Shown piece by piece: positions 29,347-39,102 of a DNA stretch of 64,000 nt; the first letter of the stretch is position 1; every line of letters starts with the position of its first letter. Both the position numbers and the translations under genes were made by a program. Source of the stretch: Lautropia dentalis (lineage in GTDB: Bacteria > Pseudomonadota > Gammaproteobacteria > Burkholderiales > Burkholderiaceae_E); contig NZ_RRUE01000002.1 of NCBI RefSeq assembly GCF_003892345.1, positions 815,655 through 879,654 of the forward strand, written 5' to 3'. Under the pieces are notes generated by a model. The model was not told the DNA's origin, did not search any database, and saw nothing but the letters and a program-made list of their open reading frames with translations.

Positions 29347-31125
29347 ATGGCTGCCGAGAATACTCCCAGACCGCCCTGGATGGCTGTCTGTTTCAAGTGG
29401 TCCTTCTTCGTCCTGATGTTCCTGACGATGGTGGTCCCGAACTCGATCAAGCCGGTCTCGGTGTCGTTCCTGGCCCTGACGGCCCTGATCGGCTGGCGCC
29501 TGACCGACTTCACCCCGGCCTTCATGCGGGTGGTGTGGATGCACGTGGCCTCGTCGGTGGTCACGCTGGTCTTCCTGCTGGTGGGGTTGCTCAACGGGGC
29601 TTCCAACGAGGCGCTCATCCAGACGCTGTTCATCTACATCGTCTCGCCGGCCATGTGGATACTGGTCGCGGGCGGCGTGCTGGCCGTCATGGACGCCGAC
29701 GACCTGCAGGGCCTCATGGAAAACAATGCCATTCTGGCCTGTGCCAGCGTGGCGCTGTTCTTCTACCTGTTCCTGAACTTCGGCCCCGAGGGCGTGAGCT
29801 TCTTCATCGAGCCCGAAAACGCCAACGTGAACCTGCAGGAAGGCTATGCCGGCGCGACGATGCACGTCTACGGCACGCTGATCTTCCTGTCGTCGGCCAT
29901 GTTTGCCATGCTGACGGCCGGCCGCATGGACACCAAACTGCTCATCACCCTGGGCATGCTGGTGGTGGCGGCGGTCACGTCGGGCCGCTCGGCGCTGATG
30001 CTCTCCATTCCCATCGGCCTGGCGGCGGGGGCGGCCCTGCGGCCGGGCATTTATGGCCAGGTGGCTGGCACGCTGGCCTGGAACCTGGGCAAGCAGATCG
30101 GCATTGCGGTGGCGGCGGCGGTGATTTTCGTTATCCTGCTGACGGCCTTCACCGAGGTGGATGTGCTCTACATCATCACCGGTTTCTGGGAGGAGCTGTC
30201 GGGCGGCGGTGGTTCCGAGCGGACCAACCAGGCCGGGGCGCTGTTCGAAGGCATCATCACCACGTTCGGCATCGGAGCCGGTCATGGCGTGGGCGTCAAC
30301 TACATCCGCAGCGAACTGTTCCCGTGGCGGTACGAGATCGTGCTGCTGGCCACCATCTACCGGGTGGGCTTCGTGGGCGCGTTCATCTATGCCTGGCCGT
30401 TCATCCGCTATGGCTGGGGCGTGTTCGAGGTCTGGAAGCGCCACCGGCTGACCAATTTCGATGTGTTTCTGTTTACGGGCTGCGCCAGTGCGTTCATCGC
30501 GGCGGCCACCAACCCGTACATCGAGGGCTACACCTTCCACTGGATGTACGTGCTGCCGCTGACCATCTTCCTGGTGCGTCATCCGGGCACGTCCATTTTC
30601 GATGCACGTCCGCGCCGTTCGGGCCAGGCACGTGTGCAGGCCGGTGATCCCCGGGCCGTGGCGGCCTATGCCCGGCAGCAGGCCCAGCAGGCGGGCCGCG
30701 GGCCGCAGATGGCGCGTGGCCAGCAGCCTGCCCGGGGTCAGCAGCAGGTGCGTGGGCAGCAGCAGATGGCGTATGCCCAGCAGATGATGCGCGGGCAGCC
30801 GGGCATGCGGCCGCCGCAGGGGTATCCGCAACAGCTGGGCATGCGGCCGCAGCAGGGCCGCGTGCCGCCCGGGTATCCACAGCAGGGGATGAGATCCCAG
30901 CATGCGGGCCATCCCCAGCAGGGACGTGTGCCGCCAGGGTACCCGCAACAGCAGGGCGCGCGCCCGCAGCAGGGGCGTGCGCCGCAGGGATACCCCCAGC
31001 AGCCGGGCATGCGGCCGCAGCAGGCAGGCCATCCGCAGCAGCCGGGAGTACGGCCCCAACATCCGGGCCAGCCACAGCAGCGTGGCTATCCGCCTGCCGG
31101 CGGAACACGTCGCGACGGTCGCTGA
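29347..31125 (+). CDS. O-antigen polymerase-like membrane protein with Pro/Gln/Gly-rich tail (Wzy 2)
   Basis: The product is 592 residues from the ATG at 29347, chosen because GAGGAA precedes it (a TTG at 29299 is upstream in frame). Residues 15-415 carry about ten membrane segments (FVLMFLTMVVPNSIKPVSVS; VMWMHVASSVVTLVFLLVGL-type helices) and a long periplasmic loop (SGGGGSERTNQAGALFEGII), as in Wzy/WaaL proteins. From about residue 420 the chain is hydrophilic and repetitive, rich in Gln, Pro, Gly, Arg and Met, with four GYPQQ motifs and related MRPQQ and HPQQ units up to the end. This tail is absent from ordinary family members and probably disordered. A strong terminator follows. Confidence 0.87.
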   Translation: MAAENTPRPPWMAVCFKWSFFVLMFLTMVVPNSIKPVSVSFLALTALIGWRLTDFTPAFMRVVWMHVASSVVTLVFLLVGLLNGASNEALIQTLFIYIVSPAMWILVAGGVLAVMDADDLQGLMENNAILACASVALFFYLFLNFGPEGVSFFIEPENANVNLQEGYAGATMHVYGTLIFLSSAMFAMLTAGRMDTKLLITLGMLVVAAVTSGRSALMLSIPIGLAAGAALRPGIYGQVAGTLAWNLGKQIGIAVAAAVIFVILLTAFTEVDVLYIITGFWEELSGGGGSERTNQAGALFEGIITTFGIGAGHGVGVNYIRSELFPWRYEIVLLATIYRVGFVGAFIYAWPFIRYGWGVFEVWKRHRLTNFDVFLFTGCASAFIAAATNPYIEGYTFHWMYVLPLTIFLVRHPGTSIFDARPRRSGQARVQAGDPRAVAAYARQQAQQAGRGPQMARGQQPARGQQQVRGQQQMAYAQQMMRGQPGMRPPQGYPQQLGMRPQQGRVPPGYPQQGMRSQHAGHPQQGRVPPGYPQQQGARPQQGRAPQGYPQQPGMRPQQAGHPQQPGVRPQHPGQPQQRGYPPAGGTRRDGR

Positions 31126-31172
31126 GCGGCACGGCGCCTGTCCGGGGCCGGTCCGGCGGGGCGGTTCGATCT

Positions 31173-31224
31173 GCCTTCCTGTCACTGCCTCCGGGTGGGG
31201 TGGCTGACGGGAAGGCATTTTTTT
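31173..31224 (+). terminator. Intrinsic terminator of the GT4-Wzy 2 operon
   Basis: 12-bp stem GCCTTCCTGTCA/TGACGGGAAGGC (one G-U pair) with a 20-nt loop, followed by ATTTTTTT. Confidence 0.9.
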
Positions 31225-31345
31225 CATGATGGAGCCCGCGCGGCCTGTTGCGGGACAGCAGGGAGGGCACATGACGGCGTGCATGCCGACGTGGCGCTGA
31301 TATCTGCCCTGTCAGGGCCGGGCATCCATCCACCAGGGAGTGCGC

Positions 31346-32905
31346 ATGAAACGGGAATTTCTGAAAATGCTGGGGGGCGGCGCGGCGGTGCTGGCCATGG
31401 CCGGAAAGCTGAAGGCGGCCACGCCGCCGGAGCCGGGCCGGCTGGACCGCAAGGTGACGCCCTACGAATTCGGAGCCAAGGCCAATGGCCTTCATGACGA
31501 TACGACGGCGGTGATTCGCGCCGCGCGTGCGGCCGCCGAGAAGGGGGCCTGGCTGGTGTTTCCCACCGGCAAGTTCCTCATTACCGACCAGGTGAGCCTG
31601 TCGGGCCGGATACGCGGGGTATACGGGGATGGCGGCAAAATTCTGCTGCGCAGCGACAAGGGGCGTGCCGGTTTTCTGGTGCGTGAGCTGGACGTGGCCG
31701 ACCCCCAGCGCCAGCCGTTCCTGATATCGGGCCTGTCCATCTACTGCGAGGTCACGTTCCGTGACCAGGCGGCCGCCCTCTACCTGATCGACACGCAGGG
31801 CGTGCACGTGACCAGTTGCCAGATCCGTCATGTGCAGGTGGGGCACGGCATTTACGTGCGGGGCATGAGCAACGGCCAGAACAGCCAGAAGGCGGTGGCC
31901 TACAACGTGTTTCGAGACAACGAGATCGAGGTGCAGCCGCTGCCAGGACAGGACTGCTTCGGCATCGAGATCGAGGCCGAGCGGCTGCTGCCGAAGGGCG
32001 ACAGCGCCCCGCGCGACACCTGGCTGCGCGATTTCGTGCTGCCCGACATTCCGGTGCCGGCCCATGACAATGTCATCGAGGGCAACCGGATCACCGGCGC
32101 GTACTACGGCATTTCCTTCATGGGGGTGCGGCGCTCGCTGGTGCAGGGCAATGTGCTGAACGGCCAGATCCGCTCGATGTCGATCCAGCACCATTCCCAT
32201 GCCAATGTGATCATCGGGAACGAGTGCAACAACTCGCTGTCGGCCTCGATTCACCTGGCCTATGGTTCATCGTTCAACGTGGTGGGCGGCAACCAGATCC
32301 GCAACACGCGGGCACGTGGCGAAGGGCTGCTGCAGGCCTATGTGGGCGCGCTGCGCAACGACTTCTTCCTCAACGATGTGGAAGTGAGCGGCGATGCGCA
32401 TCCGAAGTATTTCATCTACTGCGCGGTGGCGGCCAACGAGAACAGCTTCTGGTGCAACCGGCTGGCCGGCGTGGCGGCCCGCGCCATGGTGGCGGTGGAG
32501 TCGGCCTTCAACAGCAAGGTCAAGCGCAAGAGCCACCGTGGCTACGGGCTGGAAGGGGCGGACGATCATTTCACCGACCGGGGCATGTACGGGGTGCGTA
32601 TCGTGGGCAACCAGATCGAGGCCACGTCCGATGTGCCGGTGTTCACGCTGGCCCAGGTGGGTGACGATCGCGGCGCCTACCCGCTGCTGATGTGCGAGGT
32701 GGTGGGCAACACGGTGCAGTGGCCCGGCAAGGGCCTGCTGCTGGAGCTGGGCGAAGGCAATCCGGGCCTGCTGCGCGATCTGGTCTTTGGTGACAACATC
32801 TGCACACCGGTGCCGCGTCGCGACCAGATGCGCCTGCCGCGCGGTGGCCGCCACTTCGTCGACCGCATCGACCGGCGGGATGAACCGGTGATGAAGGACG
32901 TGTGA
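31346..32905 (+). CDS. Exported right-handed beta-helix protein (pectate-lyase-like fold)
   Basis: The product is 519 residues. The N-terminus MKREFLKMLGGGAAVLAMAG followed by KLKAA is an export signal; KREFLK resembles a Tat motif but has one Arg only. After it comes VTPYEFGAKANGLHDDTTAV, the start typical of pectate-lyase-3-type beta-helices in polysaccharide-modifying enzymes and phage tailspikes, then many short coils (NVIEGNRITGAYYGISFMG; NVIIGNECNNSLSASIHLAY; NVVGGNQIRNTRARGEGLL). No catalytic set is confirmed. It could be a lyase, hydrolase or epimerase acting on the polymer made here. Its stop abuts the stop of the convergent flippase gene with no gap. Confidence 0.8.
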   Translation: MKREFLKMLGGGAAVLAMAGKLKAATPPEPGRLDRKVTPYEFGAKANGLHDDTTAVIRAARAAAEKGAWLVFPTGKFLITDQVSLSGRIRGVYGDGGKILLRSDKGRAGFLVRELDVADPQRQPFLISGLSIYCEVTFRDQAAALYLIDTQGVHVTSCQIRHVQVGHGIYVRGMSNGQNSQKAVAYNVFRDNEIEVQPLPGQDCFGIEIEAERLLPKGDSAPRDTWLRDFVLPDIPVPAHDNVIEGNRITGAYYGISFMGVRRSLVQGNVLNGQIRSMSIQHHSHANVIIGNECNNSLSASIHLAYGSSFNVVGGNQIRNTRARGEGLLQAYVGALRNDFFLNDVEVSGDAHPKYFIYCAVAANENSFWCNRLAGVAARAMVAVESAFNSKVKRKSHRGYGLEGADDHFTDRGMYGVRIVGNQIEATSDVPVFTLAQVGDDRGAYPLLMCEVVGNTVQWPGKGLLLELGEGNPGLLRDLVFGDNICTPVPRRDQMRLPRGGRHFVDRIDRRDEPVMKDV

Positions 32906-34222
32906 TCAGGCGTGGCTGGTGGGGGTGGTGGTTTCCGTCCCCTCGCGCGACACCCAGGCCAGGGCCAGTGCGTCGAAGATGGCGCGGACCACCCAGCAGA
33001 CGGCGGCGCCGTACAGGCCAAAATACCGCGCCGAGAAGTACAGCGCCGGAATGTAGATGGCCAGTTCGATGAGCTGCAGCGTGGCGCACGCCTTCACGCG
33101 GCTCTGGGCGTGCAGGTACGAGGTGTAGATGACCGACACGGTGTAGAAGAAGGCGCCCAGGCAGATGATGCGGCCCAGGGTGGCCGATTCCGGCCCGACC
33201 TTGTTGCCCATCCAGAAGTCCAGGATGAGCGGGAAACCCAGGCAGAGCACCACGTACATGGCGGCCGAGATGAGCAGCAGCCGGTTGCGCCACAGCACGA
33301 ACACCTTGCGGCCCTCGGCGGCGTTCTGCTGCAGTTTGGCCGTGAGCATCGGGAACATCACGTTGGTGATGGCCGAAGCGATCATGGTGCTCTGCAGGAT
33401 GATCTCGTTGGGGATGTAATAGGCCGTCACGGCCGCAGCCGAAATGGCCGAGGCGATGATGAAGCGGTCGGACTGCATCAGCAGCGGGTGGGCGATGTTG
33501 CTGACGGTCATCCACTTGCCGAAGCGGTTGAGCTGCGTGCGGATGGCACGGCGCTGGGCCGGTGGCGTGCTGGTGGGCAGGTTGCCGCCCAGCTGGCCGC
33601 GCAGGGTGTGCATCTTGCCACGCACGCTGCCCCACAGCATGATGAGGCCAATGGCACGGCTGACCAGGATGGCGGCCACCAGTGGCACCAGCGAGCTGCT
33701 GTAGAACGACACCAGCAGCGGTGCGACGAAGTTGGCCACGCCCAGGTACATGCGCACCACGCTGGGCACGCGGAAGTCTTCGAAGGCTTCGATGATGCCG
33801 CGGTAGAGTGCGCTGAGCACCTGCACGGGCAGCGTGAAGATCAGGATGATGGTGGCGTACTTGAGTTCGGCCGGCCCGATGTTCTGGTATTTGATGAGGC
33901 TTTCGACATCGAAGGCCACGGCCACCAGAAACAGTGCCACACCGATGGCACTGTAGGTGATGGACAGCCGCCAGGCCACGTCGATGGCCGGGGGAATCTG
34001 CGCCAGATCCTGCTTGCCGCGCAGGGCGGAGACATACTGCGTGGTGGCCCGTCCGATGCCGAGGTCCAGGGCCGAGGCGTAGCTGAGCAGCGTCCAGGCC
34101 AGGGCGATCATCCCGAAGCGTTCGTTGTCGATGCGCGAGAGCAGCAGCGGGATGAAGAAGAACGCCGCCAGCGGCGTGGAGAACAGGCCGGCCAGCGACC
34201 ACAGGATATTGGAACGGTACAT
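32906..34222 (-). CDS. Oligosaccharide flippase (Wzx 2)
   Basis: MOP-family flippase of 438 residues with about 12 membrane segments (NILWSLAGLFSTPLAAFFFI; LLSYASALDLGIGRATTQYV; MQSDRFIIASAISAAAVTAY). The LDLGIGRA segment is typical of Wzx. It follows a GT4 gene by 100 bp on the same strand. With Wzx 1 and Wzx 3 there are three flippases in the window, each near a polymerase-like gene. Confidence 0.9.
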   Translation of the reverse strand: MYRSNILWSLAGLFSTPLAAFFFIPLLLSRIDNERFGMIALAWTLLSYASALDLGIGRATTQYVSALRGKQDLAQIPPAIDVAWRLSITYSAIGVALFLVAVAFDVESLIKYQNIGPAELKYATIILIFTLPVQVLSALYRGIIEAFEDFRVPSVVRMYLGVANFVAPLLVSFYSSSLVPLVAAILVSRAIGLIMLWGSVRGKMHTLRGQLGGNLPTSTPPAQRRAIRTQLNRFGKWMTVSNIAHPLLMQSDRFIIASAISAAAVTAYYIPNEIILQSTMIASAITNVMFPMLTAKLQQNAAEGRKVFVLWRNRLLLISAAMYVVLCLGFPLILDFWMGNKVGPESATLGRIICLGAFFYTVSVIYTSYLHAQSRVKACATLQLIELAIYIPALYFSARYFGLYGAAVCWVVRAIFDALALAWVSREGTETTTPTSHA

Positions 34223-34322
34223 TCAGGTGTCAGTCAGGGCTGTACTGCCGCCCGATGCAGCCGGCGCAGTGGGAAACTGCAGACCCGATACGGACGGCAG
34301 GGAACGGCAGGGTACAGGGGAG

Positions 34323-35414
34323 TCAGGGCTGCGCTGCTTCCCGCAGCAGCTGGACCAGGCGCGGGCCGACGGCTGCGATGCTGTAGCGGTTTTCGGCATC
34401 TTCGCGGCCCCGGTGACCCAGACGCACCCGCAGCTCGGGCGAGGCGATGAGGGTTTCGAGGCTTTCGGCCCAGGTGTCGGTGCTGGTGGCCAGAAAGCCG
34501 TTTTCACCGGGGATGACGATGTCCCTGTTCATGCCCACCGCACTGCCGATGACCGGCAGCCCGGCCGCCATGTACTGGATGAGCTTGAAACCGCACTTGC
34601 CATTTTCCCAGAGATTGTCTTCGAGTGGCATGATGCCCACGTGCGAGCGGGACAGTTCGCCGGCCTCGGTGCTGCTCGACCAGGGAATGTGGGTGCTTTT
34701 CACGGTGGGCCACTGCCGGGCATCGCCGCCGATGACATCGAGCTGGATGGGATACTGGGCAGCCACGCGTTCGAAGGCTTCGCGCACGATTTCCAGATAC
34801 TTGGAGGTGGTGGGCGAACCGATCCAGATGACACGCAGCGGCCGGCTGTCCGTGATGACGGGCTGCTCGGGCTCGGGCTGCTGACGGTACTTCTCGAAGT
34901 CGATGGTGGGGGGCTGCACCTCCACCCAGGGGGCGCCGGCGCGGCGTGCCCGCTCGCCCAGATAGCCGTTGCCGCACAGCACGAGACGCGAGCCGGCCAT
35001 GAGCCGGTCGATCTTGTCGCCCATCAGGCCGCGGACCAGGATGTTGTCGGACTGGTCGTAGTTGTGGAAGATGGCGTCGTCGAAATCGAGCATGTAGGGC
35101 ACCCCCCGCCGCAGCAGCCATTTTTCGAGGCCGTAGGGCAGGTAGGGCAGCAGCTCCTTCTCGATCCAGAGCAGGTCGAAGCGTCCCTTGCGCGTGATGG
35201 AGCGCATGCTGAAGATGCGGTTCAGCAGCGCCCGGATGCGCAGGCCTGTGGTGTTTTCGCCGTGGTACAGGCTTTCCAGATAATCGTTGCCGAACAGCGG
35301 GAAGTGCTCGGTTTCGATGCCGGCAGCGTGCAGGGTGGGCAGGTATTGCAGGGTACGGACCCGTGAGGAAGCTCCCTTGGAGTCGTAGCGGGTCAGCAGG
35401 GCAATTCTAGGCAT
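34323..35414 (-). CDS. GT4-type glycosyltransferase
   Basis: The product is 363 residues from the ATG at 35414 (MPRIALLTRYDSKGASSRVR). The acceptor half contains WIEKELLPYLPYGLEKWLL and LDFDDAIFHNYDQSDN; the donor half has RVIWIGSPTTSKYLEIV, VGIMPLEDNLWENGKCGFKL (with the conserved Lys) and LIQYMAAGLPVIGSAVGMNR. This is a GT4 subgroup common in O-antigen and capsule loci. It forms a two-gene minus-strand unit with Wzx 2. The donor sugar is unknown. Confidence 0.88.
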   Translation of the reverse strand: MPRIALLTRYDSKGASSRVRTLQYLPTLHAAGIETEHFPLFGNDYLESLYHGENTTGLRIRALLNRIFSMRSITRKGRFDLLWIEKELLPYLPYGLEKWLLRRGVPYMLDFDDAIFHNYDQSDNILVRGLMGDKIDRLMAGSRLVLCGNGYLGERARRAGAPWVEVQPPTIDFEKYRQQPEPEQPVITDSRPLRVIWIGSPTTSKYLEIVREAFERVAAQYPIQLDVIGGDARQWPTVKSTHIPWSSSTEAGELSRSHVGIMPLEDNLWENGKCGFKLIQYMAAGLPVIGSAVGMNRDIVIPGENGFLATSTDTWAESLETLIASPELRVRLGHRGREDAENRYSIAAVGPRLVQLLREAAQP

Positions 35415-35915
35415 GGGCGTGCGGCAGAGAAGACGGGCAACCAACGGGCGTACCCGTGAGCGATGCGCGGAGGGACGATCCAGAGCGGGAGCCGCCGGTG
35501 GCGCGCTCCGGTAGACCAAGGGGCGTTAAATAGTAGCAGGGCGACACGCGTACAGGTTTGCAAGGGTGTAGCGAGTTGGCGCTTCAAGATTCAATCCTGA
35601 AACATATCCACAGAAAATGCCCGACAGGGCACGGTCTGTGGAGGCTGTGAAGGCCATTGCGGGCTGACGGGCCGGAATGAGCCGTCGCCTGGGCAGGTGC
35701 CGGCCAGGCAGGCGCATGGGTAGAAGTACCGGCAGAAGTACAGGAGGAGGTATGGGCAGGGGGGCTGTGGGCAGGCAAAAAAAACGCTCCCGGAAGGGAG
35801 CGCGGAGCCGGCGGGATGCCGGCGGATGGGGGCTGTCTGCCGGGCCACCGGCAGGTGGATGCCGGTGGTGGCGAAGCCGGGGGAGGCCGCCACGCGGGCG
35901 GGCCTCCTGCCGGGA
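35415..35915. other. Intergenic region between Wzc 1 and a GT4 gene
   Basis: No gene is seen. It contains the strong Wzc 1 terminator (35777-35802), a weaker minus-strand hairpin with TTTT at 35614-35631 (TGCCC/GGGCA) and an AT-richer segment at about 35525-35620 that may hold the promoter of the GT4 gene. Confidence 0.45.
35777..35802 (-). terminator. Intrinsic terminator of the Wzc 1 gene
   Basis: Perfect 7-bp stem CGCTCCC/GGGAGCG with a 4-nt loop, followed on the minus strand by eight T residues. Confidence 0.92.
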
Positions 35916-38144
35916 TCAGCCCTTGTGGCCGGCGCCGTAGTAGCCCTGGCCGTACGACTCGCCGTAGGCCGAGTATTCGCCGTAGTAACGGCCGGCCTTT
36001 TCGAAGTCGTGGCTGTTGAGGATGACGCCCAGGATGCGGACGTTGGCAGCAGCCAGACGGTCCAGACCGCGGCGAACCATCGGCACCAGCGTGGAGCCGG
36101 CCTTGACCACGTAGATGAGGCCGGTGGCCTGGGCACCGATCGGCAGCGCGTCGGACACCAGCTCGAGCGGCGGGGTGTCGATGACGATCAGCTCGAAGTG
36201 CTCTTTCAGGCGTTCGATGGTGTCGGCAAAGCCCGGGCTCATGACCAGGTCATGGGCGTTGCGGGCCTTGGTACCGGCCACCAGCACCGAGATGCCCAGG
36301 TCAGGCAGCGGCAGCACGCAGTTCTCGATGGGCGCGCCATGCAGCAGGTCGGACAGGCCACGGGTGTTCTCGGGCACGTTCAGCATGCGGCGGATGGCGG
36401 GCTTGCGCATGTCGCAGTCGATCAGCAGCGTGCGCTTGGTGCGGCCCTGCTCGATGGCGAAGGAGGCCGCCATGGTGGACTTGCCCTCGGCCGGCAGCGT
36501 GGAGGTGAAGGCGATCACCGGACGCTCGACGCCGATCATGGACAGGCGAACCCCGGTAAGGGCCGACCGCACCGACTCGGAGTACAGGTGCTGGGGTTCC
36601 ATGTGCTGCAGCATGGGCAGCTTCTTGGCCTCGTCGCCCTGCAGCTTGGGCACGGCCACCAGCAGCGGTGCGCCCAGTTTTTCGTGGACTTCGTCGCTGG
36701 AGCGGATGACGGCGTTCTTCTGTTCGCGGCTGATGGCCAGCATGGCGCCCAGCAGCGTGCCCATCAGGGCAGCCAGCAGGATGATCTGCGGCTTGGGCGG
36801 CTTGGCGGCCAGCAGCGGCGGCACGGCCGGATCGACCACGCGGGCAATGGGGTTCTGGAAGTCGGCGGTGGCGTCGGTTTCCTTCACCTTGGCCAGGAAG
36901 GTCTGGTAGATCTGCTGGTTGGTGGCAACTTCACGCTGCAGCACGTTCAGCTTGCCTTCCTTGCGGTTGATCTCCTGGATGTTGCCCTTGGAGGCAGCCA
37001 CTTCCTTCTCGAGTGCCAGTTCGGACTGGCGGGCCACTTCGTAGGCCTTCGAGATACTGGCAATGACCGACTCGGACTGGCGGCGCAGGCTGGCGCGGGC
37101 CTGGTTCAGCTCGGCCTGGGCGGCCTGGTAGGCCGGGTGGGAGGTGCCCAGCGAGCCGGCCACTTCGGCCATGCGCTTCTCGGCGTTGGCCTCGGCGGCG
37201 CGGGCTGCCACGACGGCCGGGTTGTTGAACACCTCGGGCACGTCATAGCGGTTGCGCGAACCCTTCTGCACCTGGTGGTACACCTGCTCCAGACGCTGGC
37301 GCTCGACACGGGCGGCGATCAGGCGGTCGGAGGAGGAGTCGAGCTGGCGCTCGTTGCCACCCAGCGAGGAGGTGGGCGTGGAGACCAGGCCGATCTCTTC
37401 ACGATAGGCCTGCAGGTTGGCCTCGGCGTTTTCCAGGTCGGTACGCAGCTGGTTCAGGCGGTCGTTCAGCCAGCGGCTGGCCGTCTGCTGCATGTCGAAA
37501 CGGGCGTCCAGATCGGCCGTGATGTAGGACTCGGCCGTCTGGTTGGCGATTTTTGCGGCCAGCACCGGATCGGGCGATTCGAAGCGGATTTCGACCAGCT
37601 GGCTGTTCTTGATGGGCGAGATGTCCAGACCGGCCTTGTAGCGGATGAGAACCTGCTCCTCCAGGGCCTCCTGGGAGAGTTCCTTCGGCTTGTCTGCGCC
37701 GTCTTCACCGCCGGCGTTCTCGTCCTTCTGCTCGGCGTCCAGTTCGGGGTTGAAGAGCGGGTTGTTCTCGAGCCCCAGCGCCTTGATGACGCGGATGCCG
37801 ACCTCGCGCGAGCGCATGAATTCGGCCTGCGTCTGGAAGAACTCGCGGCTGCCGGCCGGCACACCGTAGATTTCCTCGAGCGGCACGACGCTGCGCTTGG
37901 AGTTTTCGATGAGCAGGGTGGCACTGGCCTGGTAGATGGGCGTCATGAGGTTGACGGCCACGGTGGCCAGCAGGGTGACGGCTGCTGCCGTGCCGAGCAC
38001 CAGCCACTTGCGCTCGCGGACGATGCTCAGGTATGTGCTGAACGTGGGAGCGGGTGTGCGGGTGAGGGTTGTTCCCGGACGGGGGGGCATGCCAGGCGGT
38101 TCGGCCATGGGCATGTCGTCGGGAAACGGATTGGACATGTTCAT
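35916..38144 (-). CDS. Tyrosine autokinase/chain-length regulator (Wzc 1)
   Basis: Wzc-type protein of 742 residues that sets polymer length and, through autophosphorylation, controls assembly at the inner membrane. Order: cytoplasmic N-terminus, membrane segment (about 45-66), a large periplasmic Wzz domain with coiled-coil helices (LRRQSESVIASISKAYEVAR) to about 440, a second membrane segment (PQIILLAALMGTLLGAMLAI), and the kinase. Kinase motifs: STLPAEGKSTMAASFA (Walker A, near 550), LLIDCDMRKP (A') and LIVIDTPP (B). The C-terminus ends in a Tyr cluster (YYGEYSAYGESYGQGYYG), the usual phosphorylation sites. Single-gene unit with its own terminator. Confidence 0.95.
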   Translation of the reverse strand: MNMSNPFPDDMPMAEPPGMPPRPGTTLTRTPAPTFSTYLSIVRERKWLVLGTAAAVTLLATVAVNLMTPIYQASATLLIENSKRSVVPLEEIYGVPAGSREFFQTQAEFMRSREVGIRVIKALGLENNPLFNPELDAEQKDENAGGEDGADKPKELSQEALEEQVLIRYKAGLDISPIKNSQLVEIRFESPDPVLAAKIANQTAESYITADLDARFDMQQTASRWLNDRLNQLRTDLENAEANLQAYREEIGLVSTPTSSLGGNERQLDSSSDRLIAARVERQRLEQVYHQVQKGSRNRYDVPEVFNNPAVVAARAAEANAEKRMAEVAGSLGTSHPAYQAAQAELNQARASLRRQSESVIASISKAYEVARQSELALEKEVAASKGNIQEINRKEGKLNVLQREVATNQQIYQTFLAKVKETDATADFQNPIARVVDPAVPPLLAAKPPKPQIILLAALMGTLLGAMLAISREQKNAVIRSSDEVHEKLGAPLLVAVPKLQGDEAKKLPMLQHMEPQHLYSESVRSALTGVRLSMIGVERPVIAFTSTLPAEGKSTMAASFAIEQGRTKRTLLIDCDMRKPAIRRMLNVPENTRGLSDLLHGAPIENCVLPLPDLGISVLVAGTKARNAHDLVMSPGFADTIERLKEHFELIVIDTPPLELVSDALPIGAQATGLIYVVKAGSTLVPMVRRGLDRLAAANVRILGVILNSHDFEKAGRYYGEYSAYGESYGQGYYGAGHKG

Positions 38145-39102
38145 ATGAGTGGGTTGCCGCGGTTCTTCTGAAACGTTGGGAAGGCAGCCGTCAGGCGGTA
38201 ACTGCAGGCTGTCGGGACGGTCTGGCTGGGTGCAGCCTGTTCAGACCGCCCGTGTGCATGACCGGGGCGGGGCCATGGACGGCCACGGTGCGTTCCGATG
38301 TGTGTGCAGGCCGCGCAGCCCGGCCAGACCCGCCAGGGCTGGTGGGTCATCATAGGGCGCGCGCCAGCTTTCTGCCAGCAGAGAATTATGCCGTTAATGA
38401 CAAAAGTCTGTTGGACGCCTGCAGAGGCTGCAGGGTCTTGGGATGCGCCGCAAAAATCCTGCGGCACACTTTGGCGCCCATACTAGGGCCAGGGCCGTTC
38501 CGGCGACGGCAGCCAAAACGGCCGTGACATTGTGAATGGGCGGGCTGCTTCACGAAATGACGGCCAGCTTGACACCTGTGGTATTTTCTCGGGTAATTTA
38601 ACGCTGTTTGACGAGTGCGAGATTTTCTGTCTTTTTCTCGGCCCGAGCCACTCTTTGAAACCTATGTGTAACGGAAGCAGCCCTTCCGGTTGGCGGGTCC
38701 GGCATTTCTATGTAACCTGCCGACACACACCTTCCCGGCGTACGGCCCTTTGCGGGGGAAGAAGCCATTCCCGGCGTCGCAGAGCCATGGTCTCCCCGGC
38801 CCTGCGCAGACGAGGGAGCGTCGGGAGACACGGCCTGCTGGCAACTATGGTGTATTGCCATGGCAACGGAATGTCGTGGAAGTGTGCATTTCTTGGTTCA
38901 TGAATCGTTGCGGGTTGGCTATGCTTGGCATCGATGCAGGTGCCGGGCTGGCCCGGGTGTCAGTTCCACTGGCCCCGGATAAGCAGTCTCCCGTCTCCGG
39001 GGGCTGGTTCGGTCCGGAATTGTTGGCAATGGTCTGTGGGCTCTCGCTGCTGATCGTGTTCTTTTGCAGCAGAATGCCGAGTGTTCGTGAAGGAGTATTC
39101 CC
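38145..39102. other. Long intergenic region between Wzc 1 and the WlbA-like gene
   Basis: No convincing gene in 958 bp. It contains divergent start regions. TTGACA at 38569-38574 with GTAATT/TAATTT at 38593-38599 (18-19 bp apart) is a fair plus-strand promoter for the gene at 39103, with a 500-nt leader. AT-rich stretches lie at 38385-38420 and 38575-38660. Confidence 0.4.

Noticed and set aside
29179-32254. Long minus-strand frames opposite Wzy 2 and the beta-helix gene
   Set aside because: They are antisense to proteins with clear membrane segments and an export signal and show no domains.
35826-38171. A 781-codon plus-strand frame opposite Wzc 1
   Set aside because: The minus-strand frame carries all kinase motifs; the other is a shadow.
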